NCBI RefSeq assembly: GCF_024642105.1
Contig: NZ_JAHEBT010000054.1
Coordinates: 1-64,000 of the forward strand
Reading direction: 5' to 3'
DNA length: 64,000 bases
Source of the DNA: Flavobacterium sp.
GTDB taxonomy: Bacteria > Bacteroidota > Bacteroidia > Flavobacteriales > Flavobacteriaceae
The position numbers were made by a program, and so were the translations under genes. The notes under the pieces were generated by a model, which ran no database searches, was not told where the DNA came from, and saw only the letters and a list, made by a program, of their open reading frames with translations. Positions 52,824 through 61,687 of this stretch are shown piece by piece (positions within the stretch are counted from its first letter, which is position 1; each line of letters begins with the position of its first letter).

Positions 52824-53006
52824 AGCCCCTCCCCACCCTCCCCAAAAGGGAGGGAGTTTAGACTGGAGGTAAGTCGTGTTTTAAATTAGTACTGTATAAA
52901 TTTAAAAATCTCTTGTATAATCTTTAAAGAAAAAACAAATATTACTTAATTCTATTTTAATATCTATTTTCTCCTTCTTAGTTCCCCCTTTGGGGGTTAG
53001 GGGGCT
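52824..53006 (-). repeat. GC-rich terminal-inverted-repeat element, copy E (thrA-OsmC gap)
   Basis: Minus strand: AAGCCCCCTAACCCCCAAAGGGGG right after the thrA stop, about 120 bases of AT-rich filler, then CTCCCTCCCTTTTGGGGAGGG, TGGGGAGGGGCT before the OsmC ATG. It is the longest copy (about 183 bases); ends match copies B and C. Confidence 0.78.
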
Positions 53007-55418
53007 TTACCCCTTGTCTGACAATCTCAAAATATCTCCAAACACCCCTCTTGCCGTTACTGCCGATCCAGCTCCAGCTCCTTGAATTACAATCGGTCTG
53101 TCACCATACGACTCAGTATAAATTTCGAAGAATGAATCCGATCCTTTCAATCCACCCAAAGCAGTGTCTGAAGGAACAGAAACTAGTTTTACTTCTAAAT
53201 TTCCTTTGTCACTTTGCAAATCACCTGACAATTCGCCAATGTAACGCAACACGTGATTCGGCTCTTGTTCTTCTTTTATTTTGGCATAAACGGCATCAAA
53301 TTCTTTCAATTTCGTCAAAAATTCAGAAGCACTTCCTTCTCGTAAATGTTCCGGAATTAAATTTTGAATGGCGATTTCTTCAAATTCGTTTTGCAAATCC
53401 AATTCACGCGCCAAAATTAATAATTTTCTACCCACATCGTTCCCGCATAAATCTTCTCTTGGATCTGGCTCGGTATAACCGTTGTCAATCGCCTCTTTCA
53501 AAATCTCACTAAACGGAACGTCCTTGGCTGAGAAATTATTGAACAAATAACTCAATGTTCCTGAAAACACCCCTTTAATTTTAGTAATATTTTCTCCTGA
53601 AAGATGCAATAATTTAATCGTATCAATCAAAGGCAAACCAGCACCCACATTGGTTTCGTACAAATAGGTTTTTTGATTGTCTGCCAATACTTTACGCAGT
53701 TTTTTATAGAAACTATAGCTCAAGGTATTCGCCACTTTATTTGACGAAATTAAGTCAAAACTACTTTCGATCAACGGAATGTAATTTTCAACAAAATCAG
53801 CACTAGCCGTATTGTCAATAGCGATTAAATTTTCCAAATGATTTTCATTGGCATAATCAATGACATCTTGGATAGAATATAAAGTTCCTTTATTTTGAAT
53901 TTCGTTTTTCCAATTCGGAGTCACTCCATTCTTATTCAATAATACATTTTTAGAATTGGCGATAGCAAAAATATTCAACTTTACATCTTTGCGTTTCTCA
54001 ATAGCCGTAGCCGATTCTAAAATTTGGTTAATCAAAGTCCCACCAACCAATCCGTGACCAAAAATGGCAATGTTGATTTTTTTAGCAACTCCAAAAATCT
54101 CCCCGTGAATTACATTCAAAGCACGATTCAATTCGGATTTCTTTACTACCAAACTCACGTTTTTACCCGTAACCGTGTTGTTGAACAAAATCGGAACAAT
54201 TTTGTTCTTAATCAAAGCGGTGTACGGCTTATGGAAAGTACTCAAGTCTTGCCCGATGATAGAAATCACCGAAACATTATCGGTCACCGAAATTTTATTC
54301 ACGTCTTTCGAATAGAAATCATTTTCAAATTCTTTCTCCAACTGAATCATCGCCTTAGACGCTTTATCAGCATCTACCACCAATCCAATACCTCGCTCTG
54401 AAGAACCTTGGGAAATGATACTAACACTGATGTCATTATCACCCATTACTTTAAAAATTCGGGCATCGACACCTGTTTTACCAAGTAATCCGCGTCCTTC
54501 TAAATTGACCAAAGCCACATTTTCCAGCACCGAAAGTGTTTTGATTCCTTCTTTACTCGCTGTAGAACGAATCAAAGTTCCTTTATTTTCGTGATTGAAG
54601 GTATTCAAAATACGAAGCGGAATGTTTTTTTCCAATAATGGAATAATCGTTTTAGCGTGTAAAATGGTTGCCCCAAAATTAGCCAACTCATTTGCCTCGT
54701 TAAAGGTCAAATAATCAATTTTCTTCGCGTCAGGAACTAAATCAGGATTCGCTGTGTAAATTCCGTCAACGTGTGTATAGTTTTGTAATTCTTCTGCATT
54801 CAAATAATTAGCAATTAACGAAGCCGTATAATTACTTCCGTTTCTTCCTAAAGTGGTGGTTACATTTTTAGCATTCGAAGCAATGAAACCGGTTACAATA
54901 TTGACCGCATCATCATTTTCTTTGAAATACTGCACCACATTTTTCTTAGAAGCTTGCTCGATAGGTTGTGCGTCACCAAATTTCGAATCGGTTTTAATCA
55001 ATTCTCTACTATCTGCAAAACGAGCATTTACGCCATTTTTAACTAAGATAGCCGTTAATAATTTTGCAGAAAGCACTTCACCAATCGACAAAATTTGGTC
55101 TTTAATTTTGCTACTGTAATCTCCAATTAAGCTTACGCCTTCAAATAATTTTTCGAGAACGGTAAATTCTTCGGTCAAATCAACATCAGCAAACCCATTT
55201 TGTTGTTCTAATTTGAATTGTTCCAACAAGGGTTTATAACTTTCATTTTTAGCCGCAATGGACAATATTTCTTCCAATTCGTCAGTAGCATTACCACGTG
55301 CCGAAACCACCACGGCAATTTTCTCGCCTTGGTTCACTTTGTCTAAAATAATTGCCACCACTTTATCTAATCCTTCTCCGTTAGATAATGATTTTCCTCC
55401 AAATTTTAAAATCTTCAT
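53007..55418 (-). CDS. thrA: Bifunctional aspartate kinase / homoserine dehydrogenase
   Basis: An 803-residue fusion. Aspartate kinase is N-terminal (KFGGKSLSNGEGL; TTLGRNGSNYTASLIANYL), two ACT-type regulatory parts follow (about 300-450), then homoserine dehydrogenase from about 460 (NIAIFGHGLVGGTLINQIL; YLYETNVGAGLPLIDTI; GYTEPDPREDLCGNDVGRKL). It supplies homoserine for metX 25 bases before it in the operon, under the SAM-I riboswitch. It may also feed threonine synthesis. Confidence 0.95.
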   Translation of the reverse strand: MKILKFGGKSLSNGEGLDKVVAIILDKVNQGEKIAVVVSARGNATDELEEILSIAAKNESYKPLLEQFKLEQQNGFADVDLTEEFTVLEKLFEGVSLIGDYSSKIKDQILSIGEVLSAKLLTAILVKNGVNARFADSRELIKTDSKFGDAQPIEQASKKNVVQYFKENDDAVNIVTGFIASNAKNVTTTLGRNGSNYTASLIANYLNAEELQNYTHVDGIYTANPDLVPDAKKIDYLTFNEANELANFGATILHAKTIIPLLEKNIPLRILNTFNHENKGTLIRSTASKEGIKTLSVLENVALVNLEGRGLLGKTGVDARIFKVMGDNDISVSIISQGSSERGIGLVVDADKASKAMIQLEKEFENDFYSKDVNKISVTDNVSVISIIGQDLSTFHKPYTALIKNKIVPILFNNTVTGKNVSLVVKKSELNRALNVIHGEIFGVAKKINIAIFGHGLVGGTLINQILESATAIEKRKDVKLNIFAIANSKNVLLNKNGVTPNWKNEIQNKGTLYSIQDVIDYANENHLENLIAIDNTASADFVENYIPLIESSFDLISSNKVANTLSYSFYKKLRKVLADNQKTYLYETNVGAGLPLIDTIKLLHLSGENITKIKGVFSGTLSYLFNNFSAKDVPFSEILKEAIDNGYTEPDPREDLCGNDVGRKLLILARELDLQNEFEEIAIQNLIPEHLREGSASEFLTKLKEFDAVYAKIKEEQEPNHVLRYIGELSGDLQSDKGNLEVKLVSVPSDTALGGLKGSDSFFEIYTESYGDRPIVIQGAGAGSAVTARGVFGDILRLSDKG

Positions 55419-55443
55419 AGTATCTGTTTTATAAGTGTCACCA

Positions 55444-56412
55444 TTAAAAAATGGTAGCCAACAAATTATGTAACTGTTTGTATTCTATCAAAAAAGCATC
55501 GTGACCGTGAATGGAAACAATTTCTTGATACGATACATTTTCTTTGTATTTTTTTAATTCTTCATACGTAGCTCGGTTCTCATTTGCCGTAAAAAACAAA
55601 TCAGAATCAATGCCTATAATATGAATGTCTGCTTCTATTTTTGAAGCTATTGCTGCGAAAGAAGCTCTACCTCTAGTAATATCAATCGTCTTTAACAATT
55701 GGTTCATCATTTTATAAGCCGAAAGCTGAAAACGCTTTTGCAACTTAGTACCGTGATGGGCTAACCAACTTTCGATATTGAAAACGTCCAATTCTTCATT
55801 AATAGTGCGTTGAAATTTCGCCGAAAAAGAGGCAGGCGTTCTATAGCACAACATGGCGTGAATACGGGCATCTTCAATAGGTTTTGACGAATTGGCTAAA
55901 ATTTGCTCCTGCAAAAAACAATTCGCAATCAACCAATCAGTAGATTTCCAATCAGTTGCAATTGGAATTAAATGTTGGGTAATTTTAGGTTCCAAAGCCG
56001 CCATTTCCCAAGCAATTCCGCCACCAACAGAGCCACCAATAATAGCAAACAACTGTGTTATTTGTAAGGCTTTAATTCCTTGGTTAAATAGTTGAGCAAT
56101 ATCTCTAGCGTTGAAATCTTGGTAATTTTCGATACCAAAACCATCGTATCCATTGCCAGGTACATTGAATGCCAAAACAGTATATTTGAGCGTATCTATT
56201 GTTTTGCTTTCGCCAATTAAATCATTCCACCAACCTTGTTCTCCAATTACTTGAGAATTTCCCGTCAAGGCATGATTGACTAAAACAATGGGTGATGTAT
56301 TCAAATTAGGCCCAAAAACTTGGTAACTTAAATTGATTATAGGATAACGCGCACCACTTTCAGTGATGAAATTTTGTATTTGTATTTGGTTGATTTTATT
56401 TTCCAATGTCAA
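55444..56412 (-). CDS. metX: Homoserine O-acetyltransferase (MetX-like)
   Basis: A 322-residue alpha/beta-hydrolase acyltransferase. HALTGNSQVIG-type NHALTGNSQVIGE, nucleophile elbow IIGGSVGGGIAWEM (family usually GGSMGG), RGRASFAAIAS, acid in IGIDSDLFFT and base in SIHGHDAFLIEY. It makes O-acetylhomoserine. The only fitting start is a TTG at 56412; no ATG is in frame before conserved sequence. A SAM-I riboswitch lies 70 bases upstream. Confidence 0.88.
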   Translation of the reverse strand: MTLENKINQIQIQNFITESGARYPIINLSYQVFGPNLNTSPIVLVNHALTGNSQVIGEQGWWNDLIGESKTIDTLKYTVLAFNVPGNGYDGFGIENYQDFNARDIAQLFNQGIKALQITQLFAIIGGSVGGGIAWEMAALEPKITQHLIPIATDWKSTDWLIANCFLQEQILANSSKPIEDARIHAMLCYRTPASFSAKFQRTINEELDVFNIESWLAHHGTKLQKRFQLSAYKMMNQLLKTIDITRGRASFAAIASKIEADIHIIGIDSDLFFTANENRATYEELKKYKENVSYQEIVSIHGHDAFLIEYKQLHNLLATIF

Positions 56413-56483
56413 ATCGGTTGTGATTTTTGATTTGTGTTGGAAATATTAGAAAGAAAATCTAGAAGGAAACTAGAAAAATCTCG

Positions 56484-56588
56484 TGTTATCTTTCCACATT
56501 TCTGTGGTAGAATGCAGCACCTTCTTCGATTTACCGAAGGGTTGCTAAGGTTTCATCGGGTCTAATCCCTCTACCTTTCTTTATAACA
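56484..56588 (-). promoter_or_regulatory. SAM-I (S-box) riboswitch controlling metX-thrA
   Basis: Minus strand: P1 TGTTAT (56588 to 56583) pairs with ATAACA (56489 to 56484). Between them are the conserved AGAGGGATTAGACCCGATGA, AACCTTAGCAACC, a hairpin CTTCGG-AAATCGAAG, AAGGTGCTGCATTC and GAAAGATAAC. All belong to the S-box aptamer. The expression platform is the U-rich stretch before metX and is not a clean terminator, so translation control is possible. High SAM should lower metX-thrA expression. Confidence 0.93.
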
Positions 56589-56767
56589 TTTCAATACGTT
56601 TATTTGAACTTTGAGCTGCAAATTAACGTCTTATTTCTTAAAGAAACAAATTTCACTCCTGCATAATTGGACAAAATACCATTACACAACTTTTGATTTA
56701 CTCTTTTGAACGAACAATCATTTTCATTTTTTCATTCAAAAGAGCCAATCAAAGCATACTTTCTTTT

Positions 56768-56971
56768 TTAAATAAAAAGTGATTCATTTTCTTGAGAATA
56801 CATTAAAAATAACAAGGAGTTAACGGTTTTACTTTTAGTCAACAAATCCGTTTCTGTCAAAACGAATCTTGGATGAATTAATTCGTTAGTAGACAATTTA
56901 TTGTTTGCTGTTTTCGTTCGAATTAATCTTCTGAATCGGCTAATCGGTGGGTAAATGGCTTCTTTTTTCAT
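56768..56971 (-). CDS. Small ORF with HemB-like N-terminus
   Basis: A 67-residue ORF, starting MKKEAIYPPISRFRRLIRTK. RFRRLIRTK followed by LSTNELIHPRFV resembles the start of delta-aminolevulinate dehydratase (RRLRRT...LSxNDLxxPxFV), after which similarity ends. It could be a remnant of hemB, a small regulatory protein, or chance. It lies between the tandem leader units and the SAM-I riboswitch, on the same strand. Confidence 0.3.
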   Translation of the reverse strand: MKKEAIYPPISRFRRLIRTKTANNKLSTNELIHPRFVLTETDLLTKSKTVNSLLFLMYSQENESLFI

Positions 56972-57019
56972 GATAGTATGTATTAAATGATTGTTTATTA
57001 TTTTTTTTAAGGCTAACAA

Positions 57020-57055
57020 AAAACCCCTTTTGAAACAGATTCCAAAAGGGGTTTT
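57020..57055 (-). terminator. Second terminator hairpin of the tandem leader region
   Basis: A 13-bp perfect stem (57020-57032 with 57043-57055, AAAACCCCTTTTG/CAAAAGGGGTTTT) and a T run on the minus strand. It begins 26 bases after the second short ORF. Confidence 0.88.
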
Positions 57056-57081
57056 AAATGGTTAAAACAAAACTTTTGGCA

Positions 57082-57168
57082 TCAACAGACTCGAATAGAC
57101 ATCACGACAGTAGAACACACTTGTGCAACCATCTTGAATTGTTTTTGTTGTTGTTTTAAATTTTTCAT
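57082..57168 (-). CDS. Candidate leader peptide 2 (28 residues, Cys-ended)
   Basis: An ATG ORF of 28 codons: MKNLKQQQKQFKMVAQ, then VCSTVVMSIRVC and TGA. Two Cys (the last is the C-terminal residue) and three Met stand out. It is followed by a strong terminator (57020-57055), the plan of an attenuator leader. It is divergent from metK and upstream of the metX series, so a Cys or Met signal is a natural guess. Translation is not shown. Confidence 0.5.
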   Translation of the reverse strand: MKNLKQQQKQFKMVAQVCSTVVMSIRVC

Positions 57169-57196
57169 TTTGTTTATTTGATTTTTAGGTATAAAA

Positions 57197-57226
57197 AAAG
57201 CCTCCCGATTTTCTGCGGGAGGCTTT
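57197..57226 (-). terminator. First terminator hairpin of the tandem leader region
   Basis: An 11-bp perfect stem (57197-57207 with 57216-57226, AAAGCCTCCCG/CGGGAGGCTTT), 8-base loop and seven T residues on the minus strand. It begins 22 bases after the first short ORF. Confidence 0.88.
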
Positions 57227-57248
57227 GCTATATTAGTTTATAATTAAT

Positions 57249-57317
57249 TTATGCAATAGTCAACCCACAGGATTTTTCCTGAACCGATTGTATCATTTTG
57301 CACACCTTATTATTCAT
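57249..57317 (-). CDS. Candidate leader peptide 1 (22 residues)
   Basis: An ATG ORF of 22 codons: MNNKVCKMIQSV then QEKSCGLTIA and TAA. It has two Cys and an internal Met, and it is followed by the 57197-57226 terminator. It has the same design as the unit at 57082. No clear -33/-7 promoter pair could be fixed upstream, although TTTTG words occur near 57330-57345. Confidence 0.42.
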   Translation of the reverse strand: MNNKVCKMIQSVQEKSCGLTIA

Positions 57318-57468
57318 TTTTCTTTATTTGAATACCAAAATTGCGAATAATTATTTACAAATCCAAATTTGAGAAAGAAATAATTCAATAAAAAGAGTCT
57401 AAAAGACCTGTTTTTTGAAGAAAACGAAACCAAAACACCTTTTGGGAACAAAAAAAAGGAAAGTTTAA

Positions 57469-57498
57469 TTTGGAATTCAAAATGGTTTTATAACTTTG
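57469..57498 (+). promoter_or_regulatory. Promoter of metK
   Basis: TTTG (57469-57472), 18 bases, TAACTTTG (57491-57498): a near-perfect Bacteroidetes promoter. The RNA start is about 57505, just before the SAM-II aptamer. Confidence 0.75.
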
Positions 57499-57509
57499 CA
57501 CTCTAATTT

Positions 57510-57579
57510 CAGAGGAAAAATTTGAACTGATTGCAACCTCGTTAAAAAATGCTAAAGCAGGAACTTCCCTTTAGCATTT
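57510..57579 (+). promoter_or_regulatory. SAM-II riboswitch controlling metK
   Basis: CAGAGGAAAAATTTG, GATTGCAACCTCGTTAAAA and ATGCTAAAG match the SAM-II (metA motif) consensus, with P1 GAGG (57512-57515) and CCTC (57537-57540) and the pseudoknot strand in GCTAAAG. The 3' part AAATGCTAAAG (57547-57557) is also the left arm of a perfect 11-bp hairpin with CTTTAGCATTT (57569-57579), which would compete with the aptamer. This is the probable expression platform. Confidence 0.85.
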
Positions 57580-57630
57580 CGTAGCAATACCATTTTTTCC
57601 TCGCTTAATTTAAAAACAAATTAAATTATT

Positions 57631-58881
57631 ATGGCTTATTTATTTACGTCAGAATCTGTGAGTGAAGGACATCCAGACAAAGTGGCTGATCAAATCTCCG
57701 ATGCATTAATTGATAATTTTTTGGCATTTGATGCCGATTCAAAAGTAGCCTGTGAAACATTGGTTACTACAGGTCAGGTGATCTTGGCTGGAGAAGTAAA
57801 GTCAAATACCTACTTAGATGTACAGCAAATCGCGCGTGATGTAATCAAGAAAATTGGTTACACTAAAAGTGAGTACATGTTTGAAGCTAATTCTTGTGGA
57901 ATTCTTTCGGCTATTCACGAACAATCAGCTGATATTAATCAAGGAGTAGATAGAGCGAGTAAAGAAGAGCAAGGAGCGGGTGACCAAGGAATGATGTTTG
58001 GTTATGCTACCAATGAGACTGAAAACTACATGCCTTTGGCTTTGGATTTATCTCATGCAATTTTGATCGAGTTGGCTAACTTGAGAAGAGAAAACAACGA
58101 AATCAAATACTTGCGTCCTGATGCTAAATCTCAAGTAACTCTTGAATATTCAGATGATAACAAACCAGTTCGTATTGATGCGATTGTAATCTCTACGCAA
58201 CACGATGATTTTGATGAAGAGGCTGCGATGTTGGCTAAAATCAAATCAGACTTGGTTAGTATTTTGATTCCGCGTATTAAAGCGAAATACCCACAATATG
58301 CGCATTTATTCAATGACAACATTACCTATCACATCAACCCAACAGGAAAATTCGTTATTGGAGGACCTCACGGAGACACTGGTTTGACAGGAAGAAAAAT
58401 CATTGTTGATACGTATGGCGGTAAAGGTGCTCACGGTGGTGGTGCATTCTCTGGAAAAGACCCGTCAAAAGTAGACCGTTCTGCGGCTTATGCAACCCGT
58501 CATATTGCTAAAAACTTAGTAGCAGCAGGATTGTGTGACGAAGTTTTGGTACAAGTATCGTATGCTATTGGTGTGGCAAAACCAACATCAATCAACGTGA
58601 ATACCTACGGAACTTCAAAAGTAAATTTGACTGACGGAGAAATTAGTAAAATAGTGGAAGGTATTTTTGATATGCGTCCGTACTTTATTGAACAACGTTT
58701 GAAATTAAGAAATCCTATCTATAGTGAAACGGCAGCTTACGGACATATGGGACGTACACCTGAAACGGTTACTAAAACCTTCTCTGCTCCTGGCGGATTA
58801 ACCAAAACGGTTACTGTAGATTTATTTACTTGGGAGAAATTAGATTTTGTAGACGCTGTAAAAACAGCTTTCAAATTGTAA
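57631..58881 (+). CDS. metK: S-adenosylmethionine synthetase
   Basis: A 416-residue MetK making SAM from methionine and [68 protein letters not shown] and [19 protein letters not shown] are all as expected. It is divergent from the metX operon; the two are under different SAM riboswitch classes. Confidence 0.97.
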   Translation: MAYLFTSESVSEGHPDKVADQISDALIDNFLAFDADSKVACETLVTTGQVILAGEVKSNTYLDVQQIARDVIKKIGYTKSEYMFEANSCGILSAIHEQSADINQGVDRASKEEQGAGDQGMMFGYATNETENYMPLALDLSHAILIELANLRRENNEIKYLRPDAKSQVTLEYSDDNKPVRIDAIVISTQHDDFDEEAAMLAKIKSDLVSILIPRIKAKYPQYAHLFNDNITYHINPTGKFVIGGPHGDTGLTGRKIIVDTYGGKGAHGGGAFSGKDPSKVDRSAAYATRHIAKNLVAAGLCDEVLVQVSYAIGVAKPTSINVNTYGTSKVNLTDGEISKIVEGIFDMRPYFIEQRLKLRNPIYSETAAYGHMGRTPETVTKTFSAPGGLTKTVTVDLFTWEKLDFVDAVKTAFKL

Positions 58882-58900
58882 TTCAACCCTTTCAATTCAT

Positions 58901-58931
58901 AAAAAAACCACGCAAATTGCGTGGTTTTTTT
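58901..58931. terminator. Terminator after metK
   Basis: ACCACGCAA and TTGCGTGGT are flanked by long A and T runs, giving a bidirectional terminator between metK (plus) and the outer-membrane protein gene (minus). Confidence 0.9.
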
Positions 58932-58947
58932 ATGTGTTTTATTGAAG

Positions 58948-61650
58948 TTATAAATTGTACTTTAAGCTGAATATTATATATCTAGGCTGAACAGTATACT
59001 GTGAAGTTCGCGTAGAAAACTGCGAAAAACTATCATCATTTAAAGAAGTAGTATTCAATAAATTAGTGGCTGATATTTTATACTCTAACTTACTTTCTTT
59101 TGTTTTTTGATAAATCAAACTTGCCGAAAGAAAATCATATTCATTATTGACTGTTTTATCTCCGTTGTAGTAATGATAAAACTCATATTCTGAAACGAAT
59201 GAGAAGCTTTTCAAAAAGTAATAATCCAATTTCACAAATGGTTTGTCTGTATAAAATTTCGTGTTATTATAATCGTTTACTGTCAAAGAGTATCCTAGCT
59301 CTAGGTTTGGCAAATTTTTATAGTTAGTTGCAGCTGTTATAGTATGTGTTTGTGTAAAACTCTCTCTAACGGTTAAGGTTGCATTTTGAATATTATTGAA
59401 TTTTGACCATCCCAATCTCATATTAAAAGAAGCTTTATAATTCTTTAAAAAAGAACGCCCATACATAGCAAAAGCACTAGCCGATTCATCAGCAAAATCA
59501 GAATTGTAAGGAGAAGAAGACTGATTTACTCCATTAAAGACTGATTGTGTTTTAATAGCATCCACGGTTTTGGAATAACTCAAATTAGCCGAAATATTCT
59601 CTAAATTGAACATGTTGTATTTGAAATAACGCAACGAATGAGTTTGCTGTGTAGCATTCTCCAAAGTACGACTACCTTTAGACAAACTATTATAGTTATT
59701 AAAGATAAATCCCTCTGCCAATCTATTAATATCGGTAAAGCTATTCGTAAACCCGAAATTATAGGTTAAAGTTTCGGCTTTCTTAATTTGACAAATCGTT
59801 AAGAAATCAGGTAATATTCTAAAGAAATTTTGATTAAAACTAGTCCCTAATTGTGTGTTAGTCATATCGTATGCGTGAAAACTAAGCCCAGGTGTGATTG
59901 TAAATTTGCCCGATAAAAATTTATAATGCAATCCTAAAAAAGCATCGTTGAACTTATAATTTACAGTATTTGCATTTTGAGTATCTGATAAATTATTGAT
60001 GCCTCCGCCATTAAGAATTTGGTAAATACTAGAGTTGAAATTTTGATTAGAATTAGTATTTCCTATAGTAATATTAATGTTGCTTTTTGGAGTAATCATA
60101 TAATAATAATCCAATTTCGCATCTAATTTATTAGTCTTTACAAAACGATTTTGTGATAAATCATTTCTATTTTGTCCCGTTAAATATCCTATTAAACTAA
60201 ACGGCTGCGATTGCAAATTTGCATTATAAAATGGATTTTCATCTTGATACAAATGTTGCATTTCGATAGCAAAAACATTCTTATCGCTTTGTGTAAAATA
60301 AGCACTTAGATTTTGATTCAAAGAGGTTGGATCTTGTTTTTTACCTGTAAAAATTGTCTCAGTAGTTGATACAGAATTCACAATTGATTGTCGAAACAAA
60401 TCACTATTTTCGTCTTGTTTAGACAATTTTGACAAGATATCATAATCCAATTGAAATTTTGAATTTGGCTTATAAATAGAACCCAGTTTGAACAACCCTA
60501 GATTACTTTTCTGATTGGTAACTTCATCTCTATTCTCAGTCGAAGCAATCTGATTAGAGCTAGGATTCAAAATATTAACACTTGATTTGGTTTCCAAATC
60601 AGAATTAGAATTCAAAACAATTCCAAAACCGCTTAAAGTCCATGATTTAGTAACATTATACGTGAAATTGGCAGCTCCAAATTGAGTCTCAATTTCTTTA
60701 GCTCTATTATTTCGCATTAAAGAAATCCCCAAATCATTAGAGCTAACATTAAAGCTACTTCCTCCTTTGGACATCATATTCTTAAATCCACCTGTGAATT
60801 TAAAATAATCTTGAACCGTTAACGGCAATTCTCCAATATTATTAAAATTAGTAATCAAGTTAATACTGTAATCTGGATTGTAATAAAACAATTTAGGATT
60901 CACCAAGTAGCGATTGGTATCATTTAAGCCTCCAGCTGCAGAAATATCTCCAAACCAGAAATTCTTTTTCCCTGATTTCAATTTGATATTCATAGCCACG
61001 TTATCTTGATTGTTTTCAACTCCTTTCAAGATTGAATTTTCATTGTAATTTCTAAGAAACTGTACTTTATCTATAGCATCCGCAGGAATATTTTTAACCC
61101 CTAACTTACTATCTCCTTTAAAGAAATCCTTTCCGTCGACCATCAATTTAGAGACTTTTTTTCCTTCCACTTCTACTTCACCATCCGAATTGATTTCAAC
61201 TCCTGGTAATTTTTTAAGTACATCTTCTAACTTACGTTCCGTTCCTGATTTGAAAGAATCTGCATTATAAACAATAGTATCTCCTTTAATAGAAACAGGC
61301 ATTTCGCGAACAATTTCAACACCAGCTAATTCTATTCCGCCAGATTCCATTGTAATGTTTTGAACCATATTTTCAGACTTGGTAGCAACAGTGATTTCCT
61401 TATTCTGCATTCCAATATAACTCAACTTTATAACATAAGAAGTATTGGCTTTCAAATTCAACACAAACTTTCCTTTATCACTTGTTATTGCATAAGCATC
61501 CATAGCTTTAGTGGTTTGATTGACCGCCATTACATTAGCCATTTCCAAAGGCACTTTTCCTGTGTCCAGAACCACCCCCTCTAAACGAATATTTTGAGCA
61601 TAAGAACTAGAAACTAATAACAAAGTAATAAATAGTAGTATTTTTTTCAT
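58948..61650 (-). CDS. CarboxypepD_reg-like outer-membrane beta-barrel protein
   Basis: A 900-residue protein with a signal peptide (ending SSSYAQ), a carboxypeptidase-regulatory-like domain (about 22-110, IRLEGVVLDTGKVPLEMANV), a plug-like domain (about 125-225, DTIVYNADSFKSGTERKLEDVLKKLPGVEI) and an aromatic-rich barrel ending in SLKYNL. It resembles TonB-dependent receptors but with a weak TonB box. The open frame reaches 61728 and overlaps the GLPGLI gene; ATG at 61650 begins the signal peptide. It is co-transcribed with the GLPGLI gene. Confidence 0.87.
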   Translation of the reverse strand: MKKILLFITLLLVSSSYAQNIRLEGVVLDTGKVPLEMANVMAVNQTTKAMDAYAITSDKGKFVLNLKANTSYVIKLSYIGMQNKEITVATKSENMVQNITMESGGIELAGVEIVREMPVSIKGDTIVYNADSFKSGTERKLEDVLKKLPGVEINSDGEVEVEGKKVSKLMVDGKDFFKGDSKLGVKNIPADAIDKVQFLRNYNENSILKGVENNQDNVAMNIKLKSGKKNFWFGDISAAGGLNDTNRYLVNPKLFYYNPDYSINLITNFNNIGELPLTVQDYFKFTGGFKNMMSKGGSSFNVSSNDLGISLMRNNRAKEIETQFGAANFTYNVTKSWTLSGFGIVLNSNSDLETKSSVNILNPSSNQIASTENRDEVTNQKSNLGLFKLGSIYKPNSKFQLDYDILSKLSKQDENSDLFRQSIVNSVSTTETIFTGKKQDPTSLNQNLSAYFTQSDKNVFAIEMQHLYQDENPFYNANLQSQPFSLIGYLTGQNRNDLSQNRFVKTNKLDAKLDYYYMITPKSNINITIGNTNSNQNFNSSIYQILNGGGINNLSDTQNANTVNYKFNDAFLGLHYKFLSGKFTITPGLSFHAYDMTNTQLGTSFNQNFFRILPDFLTICQIKKAETLTYNFGFTNSFTDINRLAEGFIFNNYNSLSKGSRTLENATQQTHSLRYFKYNMFNLENISANLSYSKTVDAIKTQSVFNGVNQSSSPYNSDFADESASAFAMYGRSFLKNYKASFNMRLGWSKFNNIQNATLTVRESFTQTHTITAATNYKNLPNLELGYSLTVNDYNNTKFYTDKPFVKLDYYFLKSFSFVSEYEFYHYYNGDKTVNNEYDFLSASLIYQKTKESKLEYKISATNLLNTTSLNDDSFSQFSTRTSQYTVQPRYIIFSLKYNL

Positions 61651-61687
61651 CAGACAATATTGTGTTAATTTAAAAAAGAAGATTTTT

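Noticed and set aside
37295..53006. Repeated GC-rich elements as a CRISPR array
   Set aside because: They are kilobases apart at gene junctions, have inverted ends and no regular spacers; no cas genes are present.
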